From assembly GCA_037074765.1 (NCBI GenBank), contig JBAMDO010000082.1, forward strand, positions 153,933 through 217,932: DNA of 64,000 nucleotides, given 5' to 3'. Shown here piece after piece: positions 10,700 to 21,852 of this stretch; position 1 is the stretch's first letter, and each line of letters opens with the position of its first letter. Under the pieces are notes generated by a model. That model was not told the origin of the DNA and did no database searches. It saw nothing but the letters and a program-made list of their open reading frames with translations. A program made the position numbers and the translations under genes. Source of the stretch: Mansonella perstans. Lineage: Eukaryota; Nematoda; Chromadorea; Rhabditida; Onchocercidae.

Positions 10700-13194
10700 T
10701 TGATGTCAAATCTCCGCAGCTAACTTTCATAACAAGGGAACGACTTCAACTGTACGAAGCTAAAAAAGGACTCCTCGAAAATCTTGCGAATAATATCAAT
10801 CGAATCAGTGAACGATAAACGAATCGAATATACACATAAATCTCTCAGTATGACAAGAAGAAAGGAGCAACAAGAAAGCAATAGAAAAAATGGAAAGAAT
10901 TTCCCGACAACTTGAGGTGCTAGGAGAAAATCTAGAACACTCTAATATTGAAACGAAAGCCGACTACCAAGATCAATACTGCACAATGTATATCACCAAA
11001 AAATAGCTGAACCCCATGGTCAGTATCAAAACTTAAACGATTTCTTGGGAATTTCATCAATCAATGTAAATGAAAAAGTAAGAAATCAATTTTCATTTAC
11101 TCATATGGACAAGAAATATATCTTATCTAAGATTAAGCAGAATCCAGAAAGCTATAATGAAACCTCAACATTAACGACCATTCACAACGAAAAAAAGATT
11201 CCTTATCCTAGAATAATAAAAAGCCAAATCGAACAAAGAAAACCGTGCACTTTTTGTAGTCAAAATCACTGGGATAGTGAATGTCAAATATATCCCACAG
11301 TGAATGCTCGAATGAAACGTTTCAAGTAAGAATTTGTTTGAAGATACATCAAGGCGAAGAATGCAAAAGAAGGGTCAAATGTTTTTACAGCAAAATTGCT
11401 CATAATGTGCAGTATGTGAAAAAAGGAATCAACCCATTTGAAGAAAACTTTGTACCCTTAACAAGAGCCAGAAAAACGAAGAAATCAACAAATTGGAAGA
11501 ATATCCAATCAACTACAGTCTGACAATGATAACACAAAAGAATGCAATAACGAAGAAGCAAGGTAAAAAACTTTGCTATTATGCAAGAAATAACTGTATT
11601 TAACCCATTATAACCAGAATGAAAGGAAGAAGCTTTAGCACTACTTTGATTGGGTACAACTACTTTTTTTGTGTTGAAGGGATTAGTTTAGCTACTAGAT
11701 TTGACAGAAACTTAGAAATAAGAATTAAGATCAGCTCCTTTCGGTATTAGAAACCCCAAATCATGTATTGCTACTTAAGCGCACCTCAGTATACAAAGGT
11801 GAGATTATCGAAATATGTGCTAATGTAATCGAATATCTGACCAGTAAATTACATTCTGTTAAAATACCGACAGCGAATCAAACGATGAATTTGAAAAATT
11901 ATTAGAAACTTGGAAACGACTCGATATCTTGATCGGTGCGGATCATTTTTTCAAATTTTTAGAACTGAATAAAATCGAAAAAAAGTAAAATCCGGATTCT
12001 CATTATTTCATAGAAAGTTGGACTGTTGATCATTGAAAGTGGTGATATAAATCAACTTTGTCAAACAGGCGCGACACATACTTCTAATATAATTTGTGTT
12101 GCCACTTTAATCTCCAGATCAGAAATAGAAAATTTTTGGAAGTTAGAAATTTTGGAAATATAGGAAAGACCTAATGTCGACAAAGATGACAAGATATTGA
12201 AACAGTTTAGGAGATTCATAAAAAAATATAACAACAGATATCGAATGAGACTGCCATGGAAAGAATTAAAGGATAAATTAAGCAACAATTTTAGACTATG
12301 CTTGGGGTATCTAAAAATTCTAGTCAAACGATTACAACAGGAATCAATTCTCAACTTATATAAATAGACATCGAATACGCTGACTTCAATGAAAAGGTGG
12401 ATGTTGTAACTATTTACGGCATCATGGCGCATTAAGTCCTGGTAAAAACACTACTAACCTAAAAATCTTTTATGACGCTTCAGTACCTTCGAGGAAAGAA
12501 GAGTTTGAACGAAGTGCTATACCGAGGCCTGGTCATACTACCAAACTCCGACACTAAAATTCCGGACGATGAAAAGAAATAGTGATAATTATCGACATCG
12601 AAAAGGTCTTTTTACAGATAGAATTGTATTCTGGCGATAGAAATTCTACTTGATTTTTTGGTTCACAATATTAATTGAACAAAACAAAATGTTATTAAAA
12701 GAGTTCCCTTTTTTTTTTGTTTTAAAAGAGTTCCTTTCGAATCATCTCATTAGCTTTTTTATTAAGGCCACACTATCATCTGGAAACTTACGGCAATAAA
12801 ATAGCCTTCGAAATAAAGAGTATTTATTTGGATAATATTACATTATCGGCCAATGGAACTAAAGAAGCTCTATTGAAATATGAAGAAAGTCTTCAATAAA
12901 GTTGCAACGAATGTAAAAGAATTTTTCTTTAATGATGAAGAATTTAATGAACGAATAGCCGAATATTATAAAGCAAAAGCGATAAAAAATAATTTCCTTG
13001 GCATTAATTGGATTCATGATTTAGATATTATCCGTATAACCTTGAAATCAAGTAGATTATTTCGCAATTCGTCGCATCGCAATATGATAAATTGGATTTT
13101 TAATCTCATCGATGACTTCATTCAAATTATTTCTTCAATGCTTCCAGAACAGACCTTGGGATCAGCTCTTAATCCACGAAATGAACGGCAATAA
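10700..13194 (+). pseudogene. BEL/Pao gag-pol remnant (zinc knuckles, protease, reverse transcriptase)
   Basis: A gag N-part runs from about 10740 with a helical segment near 10880-10960. The frame at 11045-11329 contains CTFCSQNHWDSEC; the overlapping frame at 11281-11523 contains a second Cys/His cluster with CLKIHQGEECKRR. This double knuckle is typical of Pao gag-pol. Near 11900-11960 is [12 protein letters not shown], which follows the aspartic protease in the family. Near 12127-12355 are FWKLE and LPWKELKDKL. Near 12470-12545 is a block matching the KGEKSLNEVLYRGP motif of Pao reverse transcriptase, and near 12583-12630 a block matching DIEKAFLQIEL. The catalytic box reads YLDN at 12825-12836. 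The final frame at 12880-13194 holds [13 protein letters not shown] and FLGINW. At least five frame changes or stops separate these pieces. Confidence 0.85.
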
Positions 13195-13446
13195 TCGCTG
13201 CTAACGCTTATTTTTCTCTATCATTTCACTCAAGTTACCGATCCAACATGCTATCATCTCCTTTTCTGTTTATTCAATCTCTCGGGATTTAAGAACGATT
13301 GTAACCTATTCGTGTTGACTGATAGATAGTAAATATTATCTGTATTTCTGGTATTCTTATATAACAAAAGAGTCAATAGATCCTTGAAATTAACAAATCA
13401 ATCTTCGTAAAATAGTTTCCCTTACTAAACGAGGCAAATTAACCTC

Positions 13447-13540
13447 CTTTCGATAAAGGAAACAAAGAAGTCGAGCTATTTCAATGAAGGAAACAAGAAG
13501 TCGAGTTATTTCAGTAAAGGAAATAAGGAAGTCGACCTTT
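13447..13540 (+). repeat. Three tandem copies of a ~31-bp unit in the retroelement tail
   Basis: The unit is approximately ATTTCARTAAAGGAAAYAAG followed by AAGTCGASYT. The copies start near 13447, 13479 and 13509. They lie between the pol remnant and the env-like tail of remnant 2. Confidence 0.7.
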
Positions 13541-14290
13541 TCAGAAAAAAGAAAACCAAAAACTTTTGCGAAAAATTGGGGCCATGAGCCGCAAACGATA
13601 ATAATTGGAAACGCCTTACTGTCCAAAGAAAAACTAATTCGATTTTTTAATGAAATTAAGAATTGGACTTTAAGCCAATAGATTAATTGCTCAAAGAAGA
13701 ATTGCAACATTGATATAAGACAAGAAGCCGACTCCAATATATCTTTGACAATCTTCGAGACAAATTCAAACGACAACTTGAAAAGATATTTCAGAGAAGC
13801 TGATAGGATTGAAATAATCTATTACTTCTAATTAAATGGTTATCATACATAATCTAACTTTAACAGCTTCATTTCTGTTACAAAAAAATTATATAATAGC
13901 AACACGGACCGATAAGAAATTACAAACGTCACCTTCTGATATCTATTAGCTATCGACACTTACAGGATTGTTCAATTTGAAAGCGACATAATCAAAATTG
14001 TTGAAAGAATCAGTGCGAACTGGAGATATTAGTAAGAAAACAAAAAACTATCACTGCTGGATCAAGACAGCCAAACATGGAATTCCGCCTTGAATCAAGT
14101 GAACAAAACGAAGAATTTGAAAACAACTGGAATATGGTTTCACTATTGAATTAATAGAGAATTTATACAATTCATTACTCAATTGCGATTAATCACAATT
14201 TGTATATGTACTCTACTAATATCAATTGTGTTAGTCGCTATTAAAATCAAGTTTGAATTAATTCATTCCGTAATTTGCTCACAGTGTATA
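13541..14290 (+). pseudogene. Env-like C-terminal remnant of BEL/Pao remnant 2
   Basis: Broken frames with a final hydrophobic segment near 14185-14262 (reads like LITICICTLLISIVLVAIKI). It has the same position relative to LTR copy D as the membrane segment near 6230-6290 has to LTR copy B. Short shared blocks between the two copies suggest a common env-like tail. Dead. Confidence 0.45.
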
Positions 14291-14442
14291 AACTTCCAAA
14301 TCAGATAACGACTCTAACTGAAGCTAAACCAGTCTCTTTCTAAAAATCCAAGATCAAAAAATACTTCTTAAACCAAAATTCTTTGACATATTTTCGTTGC
14401 ATAGCCTAAAGAAATACATTTTTTTCCATCAGTCGGAAGAGT

Positions 14443-14640
14443 CAGAAAAACCGAAATAATTTTGCATTACAAAATTATTCAACAATAAGCCAAATGATCT
14501 TGCAATATAATAATATTTTGGAAAAATTACGAAATTCTTGAGCTTTGTAATTTGAAGATTTTAATGTAAAAGTTGGATTAAAGTATTTTTACCACTATTT
14601 ATTGTTTTTGTTTTACTGAATATTTACTTATTTGTCAGGC
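14443..14640 (+). repeat. LTR copy D fragment of the BEL/Pao family
   Basis: Starts with GTCAGAAAAACCGAAATAAT at 14438 and holds CAATAAGCCAAATGATCTTG. After about 200 bp the similarity is no longer visible. It marks the 3' end of remnant 2. Confidence 0.6.
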
Positions 14641-16571
14641 TTAATGTTCTCTCATGCATTCGTTTTTTAAAATATAATTGGTTAATTCATATTAAAGAAA
14701 AAATATAGAACCAATCTTCTTGAGTAGTGCCATTTTTAACGGTAAGCGTACCCATCTCTGATCTTTTTTTATTTTTACATTGACTTATTCTCTAACCACT
14801 ACTAGTTGCTGGTCATTAAATTTGGCATTTAACTGAAACAACAATAAACTTTGCTAACAATTTTTCGACATCGGATTAATGTTGTATTATAAAGAATTAA
14901 GATCGCGCAAGTTTACCATTTCCTTAATTTAATATTTCCTTTATCAAAGATTTTTCGCAACAGGGAGAATGAAATGATTACAACAACGAATTGTAACGAC
15001 AACCTTTACCTAATGGATGGTGATATTGTTATTTTGACGAAGCAAATGATTATTGAACATTCTATCCAAAATTCAGCCAACTTCAATTTTTGAAGGAAAG
15101 TTAATTATGATGGAAAAAACCGAAGAAGTTTTTGAGAATGCAAAATTCCAATATATGCGTGTCAGATTTCAAGACGTCTTACGAAACAAACAAGCTAATG
15201 TCTCTTTTTTTTAAATCTTTAAAAAATGTATGTTGAATACTACTTATCTGTTACTTCCTGTAATCTGATTGGTCAAATCATTGCAAAAGTTTACTATATA
15301 TAACGACCTTCTGAAGACCATTGATTTATTTCCACCAAATAGGATTCTGAGAAGAATTAAACAAACAGGGTGAAGAATTTGCAGAACAAACTGAACAAAC
15401 AGAACTCGATAAAATTACTGCATTAATACAAGAAAACTCAATTTATCATTTGTGGGCGATTAATCACTATTTGTTGTTTGTGTTCTAATAATATAAATTG
15501 TATTAATGTTTATTAAGATCAATATCAAGTTCCCAAGTTAAATAATGACTCACTGAAACGAGATCACTCTTTCCATCCAACAATCAAGAAGAAGAAGCAT
15601 CAACTGAACAACCCAAATTAACCGAACTAAATATTTATTTTTATTATCCTCTTATCGCTTTTTTGAAACTTCCGGTCTTCTTCATTTGAGAATACCGAGA
15701 AATAGCCAGAAATAATTTTGAAATATAGAATTGCACTGACTCTAATTCTAATCAAATATAGTTGGCAAGTTTGATTTACGGAATTCAATTTTTCAATACA
15801 AAATTTTAGCCAATTAAAATTAACTTTGATTCATGACTTATTTATATAGACATGACTGATTTATGATCTTAATCTTTTAATCCTACAAAACAAATTTTGC
15901 AAGAACTTATTTTTCAGTTTTGTTTAGGCTAATAATCTCAGTTATTTAATTGGCCAAAATCTTTGAACACTTTCTCTACGTAAGCTTTAGAAACAATAAA
16001 GCTACTATCATAATCACAGTTCTCATAAGCAGAATCAAATATTTCTACCATTATACAATTCAAATATCTGGAACATATTCAAATTTCTGATTTGAGTTAC
16101 TAAGATGTCAACTTCAAATATATTTTGCCATCTGCATACATGTTTCACCCTAAAAAGCAAAAATTTTCTCGTTACAAATATGATGTCTAGATCAAAAGTT
16201 AAAAATGCTGCAAAGTTTTTCGCCAGATCACTGAAAGCTTTAATATAGTGTGGATACTTCGCTCAAGCACAGTGTTGCTAAGACATAAAATGTTTAAGTC
16301 ATTATGGAAAGCATTTAACTGAAACACTGTTTCTCGCGAATCATCTGGATAACTTTTTATGGTCAGTGGGGATCAAAATTTTTTGTTGATCTCCCCGCTT
16401 AAACAAAATTTTTTGGAATTTGAATGTAGAAAACTTATGGAAAAAAGCTAAGGTTTTTCAATTAAAACTCCAGCCGGATGAACACTTGGAATTATTACGG
16501 AAAATTTTCAACAAAATAAATTTTAAAACAAGCCATTTTTCTTGACAGGTCTGCCTTGTACAGCTACAGAT
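14641..16571. other. Intergenic with a further env-tail fragment
   Basis: At about 15340-15640 there is another hydrophobic segment and Glu/Gln-rich stretch resembling the env-like tails at 6150-6300 and 14150-14280. At 15690-15790 a weak LTR-like block follows (GAAATAATTTTGAAATATAG). This suggests a third, more decayed BEL/Pao copy. The rest shows nothing that I can support. Confidence 0.4.
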
Positions 16572-19167
16572 CTATATCGTTTTCTTTTGCTGTGGTCCAG
16601 TACCAATAATTGGAACTTTCCAGGTAAGCGGTGGATAGATAAAGTAGAGTGAAATCGTTATAACACTTACAAGAAGTCCAGCAAAATTAGCAACCTATAA
16701 GAAGAAAGTTTTCTTCCTTTGAAAATAAAATATTAGATTTCAGGAAGAAAACTAAGTTATGTTAGCAATTCCAGGAAAAAAAACTAGCATATTCGTATTA
16801 CATCCGTACTGGTCTTTTCGCTAGATACCGCTTTCTGCTGTGCAATTTTAGAAAATTCTTATAGATTTCCTAATCTATAAATTTCCAGAAAATATTTGCA
16901 CTTACAGCAATATAGTAATTTCCAATCATAATACCGAAAACGGTCCACTGTATTGCTAATAAAAAGATCCCAAATTGCAGTTCGGCCGGAATAAATTCCG
17001 TATGACCAAATGATAATGCTCGTTTCTAAGAAAACAAAAAATGTCATTTATTCTAATTTGTGCATAATCATTATGCAGAAAGATCCAAAAAGACAAAGTT
17101 CCGTTCCTTTTTAGACTTCTTAACTTGAAAACTTCCTAAACTTCGTATTAATTAATTACAATGAATACTAGGCAAAACTTTGCTGTAACCTAAAATGTAA
17201 AGATTACAACAGATAGCTTATTGGCACGTCAAAAATATTCAATAATACCGCAGATATTTTCAATGTGATATCATCGATATGATTCTAACAATCATTTAAA
17301 AAAATCATTTATTTTTTTTTTCATTACCCTCGTTCACTCTCTAAGTTGCTAACTTTATTATTTTCATTTTTAACTTTTATTTAAAAAACGAGAAATATTA
17401 ATAACTTTCAACTATAAATTTTTCTTTTTCTTTCCAATTTTTAGAGCAGAAAGTTATGCTTACAATTTCATAAATTTGTCCACCCAAACTGATAATTTGC
17501 ATAGCAGCGGCAATACTTCCCATCACATCAGGCGCTATATCATTTGGTTGAAGACTGACGTAAGTAAAAATGCAAAACAGAGAGAAAACCAGTGCAAAAA
17601 GTTGTAGGCATAAATAACGCTGAAACAAAAAAAAAAAAAGAAATACAATAACGAATTTTCAAAAGAGACTGACAAGAAATTTTCTTTTTCAAAGTATATC
17701 ATATTTTCAAACAATTTTTCTGCTTCTGAATTCATTCACTACTGAAGTTTTGAGAAAAAATATATTTAGATTAAGACTAGAATAAATGTTAAATAAAACT
17801 CCTCATTATATGGCTTTGGTAATGATAAGTATCTGATTTGATACATTGCCTGACATTACTGGAAAACATTTGATGTATAATTAATCAAATGAAATATTAT
17901 TAACCCGACATGGCTGATAAAATGCAAATGCAAGGATATAACCAGCAAAGACGACCAAATTTATTGTATTAATGAATATATTTGTAAAATCATTCGTCAT
18001 ATATCCATGTCGTAACCAACAACCCGTCCTGAAATTGTCACATCATTTCCTGAAATATTTATGTAATAAAACTTTTAAAAAAAGATTTTAAATTTTAAGG
18101 CTTGAATTTGAGAAATGATAAAGCTTTACAAGAAATTAATAAACCTGATTAATATTTAATTCATAATTAAGTGAAATCTCGCATTTCTTAGTGACGTATT
18201 AAGCAGTTATATCATTTTGTTGATCTTTAAAATTTAACTTTAATATTTAGCTATCTTATTATCGCTACAGTAGATCATAGATATGGAATATTTAACGATG
18301 TAAATCTGTTAACTTACGCGAATTTTCACATTTTCAAATTTAAACTTTCCCATTTTTAAATCGGTAGAAAAGTTAATGCTGTATCGATATATGGTGTAAA
18401 GCTCTTAATTCTCTTAATTTTAATTTTATTTTTACATGCAATAAAGGACTGACAATAAATCAATAAGACTTAAACTACTTTTATGTGACAAACGTCAAAC
18501 TATCAGTAGTATCATGAATATATCTCAATAATTGGATTATTTGGCAATATGTCATGGGAAAAAAAAGCACATAGGGTTAAATTAATAAAATACTTATTGT
18601 GTCATACTTAAAATAATTGGAAAAATGGCTACAGCGCGAGTTAAGAATTAATTTACGAAAATATTTTGGGAGAAAACAACAAAAAGGTAAAAAGGACGAA
18701 CATTAAAACAGGTAAAACAAGATTAATTGATGAAAAACCATCAGCAGTACCACGTTTTCTCCAGTCCAGCACTTGAAGGCTGAAATTTTTTACCGTTATG
18801 TTACATCATATTACACATCATATAAATTTGATTATGCATTATATAGATCACATTATATAAATTTGAACCCTTTTGCTACATTATATTTGTTACAGCTTTT
18901 TAAATGAATAATTTGATTTATGTTAATTAATTTTACATGCGGAAATAATAACGTAACGCTATGAAATTAACGATAATGAAGTGAATTCATAAAGTCAAAT
19001 TTTTTTAAAGTATCACAAATGAATAACTAATATTATCGGGTAATCGATAATGTTGGAAAATTTTTCACACATAATTAAAATTTAAAAATAACTTACAGTG
19101 GCAAAAATGTGAAGCAGATGGAAAAAAATGTTAACCATACGACAAACATTGATAATATTGCAACCAT
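16572..19167 (-). CDS. SWEET (MtN3/saliva) sugar transporter, six exons, 223 aa
   Basis: Exons in transcription order are 19097-19167, 18702-18779, 17905-18028, 17464-17619, 16906-17025 and 16572-16694. All junctions are GT-AG and all phases fit (total 672 bp, ending TAG). Length matches the usual 210-250 residues of animal SWEETs. The layout is TM1 (residues 1-24), then the WRKRGTADGFSSINLVLPVL loop-TM2 block, TM3 with GCWLRHGYMTND, and TM4 with FINTINLVVFAGYILAF. The second triple-helix repeat follows, with MGSIAAAMQIISLGGQIYEI, FIPAELQFGIFLLAIQWTVFG and a last helix ending FIYPPLTW. SWEETs are seven-helix uniporters that move mono- and disaccharides down their gradient. The short cytosolic tail ends in a Gln/Lys-rich stretch. 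Nematodes have several swt paralogues; which one this is cannot be told. No frame damage. Confidence 0.93.
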
Positions 19168-20474
19168 TTTTCGATTTTAAAAAGTGATTCGTAAAATTGA
19201 ATTTGAAGCAAAATATCTTAAAATTTAAATATTACATCATCGACAAACAAAAGAAAACACTATTGGCCTTTTATGGAAAACGATTGATAGGAATGCGTTA
19301 TTATATCTTTGGGACATGCTAGGATGATAAGATATAGTGGATGAAAGAGACACTAATCAAAATTTCTCGAACAAAGTATTGAAGCATAATCAATGAACTC
19401 ACAAGAATTAATAAAAAACTGACCGCTGACCTGACACCTTTCTAACGATTTTGAAATTTTTTTTTTAATCACAAAAAGTCATTTAAATATTTAATTATCA
19501 AATTTATCAGAATGAATTTGCACATTAACAATTATTGGAGAAAAAAAATTAAAATGAAGTGAAGAAGTAAAGAGGAGAACGATGAAATATGAAAATTAGA
19601 ATGAGAAGCAAAAAGATAATTGATTTTATTATTTCTTTCTTTCAGTTATTTTAAACATTCCATTTCCATTTCGTTTCCTTTCCACATAATCATCTACAAG
19701 AATAATGAACGAGAATGAGACAATTAGAGTAATTCACTTGCATTAAATATGAAATTTTGTTTTAGGTAAATTTCAAAATATCTGAAATGTTGCCATTTCA
19801 CTGACATATAATGAATGATATGTTAATTAGTTAGCTAGTGTAAATGTAAATGTAAGTTTGGAGAAGATGAGTCAAAAAGAAAATTGTTTTTGAAAAAAAT
19901 GTTTATCGAATCGTTTCCTCTTTCCAATTTCTTCTTTTTTTCAACAAAAGCTGCAATTTTTTCATCCATTTGCGGAAAATGTAATTGCAAGCTTAGATAG
20001 TTGAAATCAAACAAAAAAATTTCATGCCACTTCTAGATTTTTTGTTTACAAATTTCTCTCATCTACACTACTATATCTATAGTGTAAGCAAAAACCATTT
20101 TAAATTATTAACTGAAAAAAAAGAAACTTACTTTAGATATAAAGGCAAACTTTCTATTAATCCTAGCTAGAAAAAAAGAAAATTTTAGGTAAATTTATTT
20201 ATCCTAGAGAATCAGATATAGTTAGTTAAATCTTTTACTTCCGAATAATTTGTTTTTCTTGTCGAATTGCCGCGAATAGATAAAATAGCTGAAAGTTTAG
20301 TTGAAAAAAAAAAAAGAAAATAGCAAAAAGAAACGAATCGATAATCACAACAACTATGACAAACTAAATGAAAGATGTTAATAACATGATAAAAACAAAA
20401 ACTTTTGTTGTGTTAGATAAAATTTATAAAGAACATGGAATTGTTTGTTACTTTTTTTTTTTGCTTAATTTCAA

Positions 20475-20600
20475 ATAGCCAAGCATTTGCAACTACAACA
20501 TATTGATGCTACCTATAGCTGTAATCCTAATTAGCTAAGCATTTGCCATTGCAGCATTGCAGTATCAATGTATTGGAATTAGCTAAACATTTGCAAATGA
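20475..20600 (+). repeat. Three dispersed copies of an AATTAGCTAAGCATTTGC-like motif
   Basis: Copies at about 20476 (AATAGCCAAGCATTTGC), 20530 (AATTAGCTAAGCATTTGC) and 20578 (AATTAGCTAAACATTTGC), with partially conserved sequence between them. A short degenerate tandem repeat. Confidence 0.6.
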
Positions 20601-20929
20601 TAAATACATTTGCACCATTTGCAACATTTAATATAATTCAATTGCAGTAATTTAAATTGACAGCTGATTAGATAAATGCGTGGAAGCATGGAAGTGATTC
20701 TAATTATTGCTAATTAATCAGAAACAGTAAATGAATAAAGTAAAATGTATGAAATTTCAGATTGATATTTGATAGGAAAAAAGTCATTTGAATAATTAAA
20801 TGAAATGAGAACAGAGAAAATGATGAAAGTAGCGGAAATAGATAAGCATCACAAAAGACGAAAATCAAAACAAGTTTGAAAGAAATTTTAACATCTCTCA
20901 ATCAATACAGATGAAGCGATTCATAAAGG

Positions 20930-21018
20930 AAAATTGAAGAGAACAGAGAGAGAAAGAAAGGGAGAAAGAGAATAAAAGGATAGAAAAGATGAGAAAGGAT
21001 GAAGAGAAAGTAAAAGCA
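20930..21018 (+). repeat. Purine-rich (GA) tract
   Basis: About 90 bp of almost pure A/G on the + strand, including AGAGAGAGAAAGAAAGGGAG. Simple-sequence tract without coding potential. Confidence 0.7.
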
Positions 21019-21299
21019 AATATTTTGGATATGAACAAATAATACCTTTCTTATCAACAATATAACTGTGGATCATTAACCCGAACAAATATTGCAATTA
21101 AAAATTAATCATTGTGCTCATATTATCAATATAAACTAATTATTATTGGCGTGATAATTAAATTAATTTAATTAAAAAAAATCACTTTAAAAAAAATTAA
21201 TTTAAAAAAAAATCTTGCATTGCAAAAACAAAAAAAAAAATTGCCAATAATTTGAAAGTTGAAGTTGAAAAGCATTTCATTAATAAAACATCCTCTCCT

Positions 21300-21571
21300 C
21301 CTTTCCCATCCCTTCTTCTAATTTATATTTTTAGGTAACATTTTACAAAAACTTTTACGCCCACCCATCCAATAATAAATCTCACTGTAACAGATTTCCA
21401 TAATTCACACAGCTGTTCAAACACCTTGAAACTTTAAAAACAAAGTAATAAATGATCGTATGATATTTTGCAATTCTGAAAAAAATAATTGTAGCATAAT
21501 ATGATTTGGCTTCTGCTAAAAATTTCGCAGTACAATTATTTCAATTTTTTCCGACAACAACTATTGTATTT
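21300..21571 (-). repeat. Solo LTR fragment of the same BEL/Pao family, inverted
   Basis: Read on the minus strand, it starts GTCGGAAAAAATTGAAATAA at 21571. It goes on through CAGAAGCCAAATCATATTAT, a CTACAATTATT block and TTTTAAAGTTTCAAGGTGTT. These are the same landmarks, in the same order, as LTR copies A-C. No internal retroelement sequence was recognised beside it. Confidence 0.65.
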
Positions 21572-21653
21572 TGCATAATTGAGGGGATAGATTCCCACAT
21601 ATTTAAACTCATTCAAAAACTGAATTTAGTTCATTAACTTCCATAAAACTCAC

Positions 21654-21852
21654 CGTTCTGATCATGTATTTTGACTGCATGAAATTCGTCATTCCTCGTG
21701 GGTCCCAAATTCTTTAGTACATATGCCGCATTCTGAAAAGGCAACATGTGTTAGACAATTTCAAACTCATGCAAGTTATGGTAGGAAATTTTAATTTTAA
21801 TTCACCAGTGAAATAAGTTTAAACTTACTGGCAGTTGTCGACCTATCAACAT
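21654..21852 (-). CDS. Candidate 5' exons of an unidentified gene
   Basis: Two exons fit together on the minus strand: 21829-21852 (starting ATG, MLIGRQLP) with a strong GTAAGT donor, and 21654-21732 (NAAYVLKNLGPTRNDEFHAV and six further residues) with a GTGAGT donor. The join is in phase. The region just upstream (21853-22010) is unusually GC-rich for this window and could be leader sequence. No downstream exon could be found before the inverted LTR at 21571, so the gene may be truncated or interrupted. No family is recognised. Confidence 0.35.

Larger units (their letters stand above)
9565..14640 (+). mobile_element. Decayed BEL/Pao LTR retrotransposon, remnant 2 (LTR-gag-pol-env tail-LTR)
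   Basis: The order is LTR copy C (about 9565-10242), leader with an antisense coding-like island, gag with two zinc knuckles (11045-11523), protease and reverse transcriptase pieces (about 11560-13194), env-like tail (about 13390-14290) and LTR copy D fragment (from 14443). This is the canonical order for a BEL/Pao element carrying an extra env-like frame. Stops and frameshifts occur in every module and integrase is not recognisable, so the copy is dead. Nematode BEL/Pao identity rests on the CCHC spacing, the LIGADHFF and LPWKE blocks and the YLDN catalytic box. Confidence 0.82.
19168..21299. other. Upstream region of the SWEET gene, no gene seen
   Basis: AT-rich. It holds a degenerate repeat at 20475-20600 and a purine-rich tract at about 20930-21018. 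Promoter elements of the SWEET gene should lie near 19170-19600 but none is distinctive. A 63-codon open frame at 20710-20901 (-) is unsupported. Confidence 0.55.

Noticed and set aside
12061..13776. Two minus-strand frames of 123 and 128 codons
   Set aside because: They are antisense shadows of the BEL/Pao reverse transcriptase and tail remnants on the + strand.
9565..14640. Possibility that remnant 2 is still an active element
   Set aside because: Stops and frame changes interrupt every module, and integrase is not recognisable.
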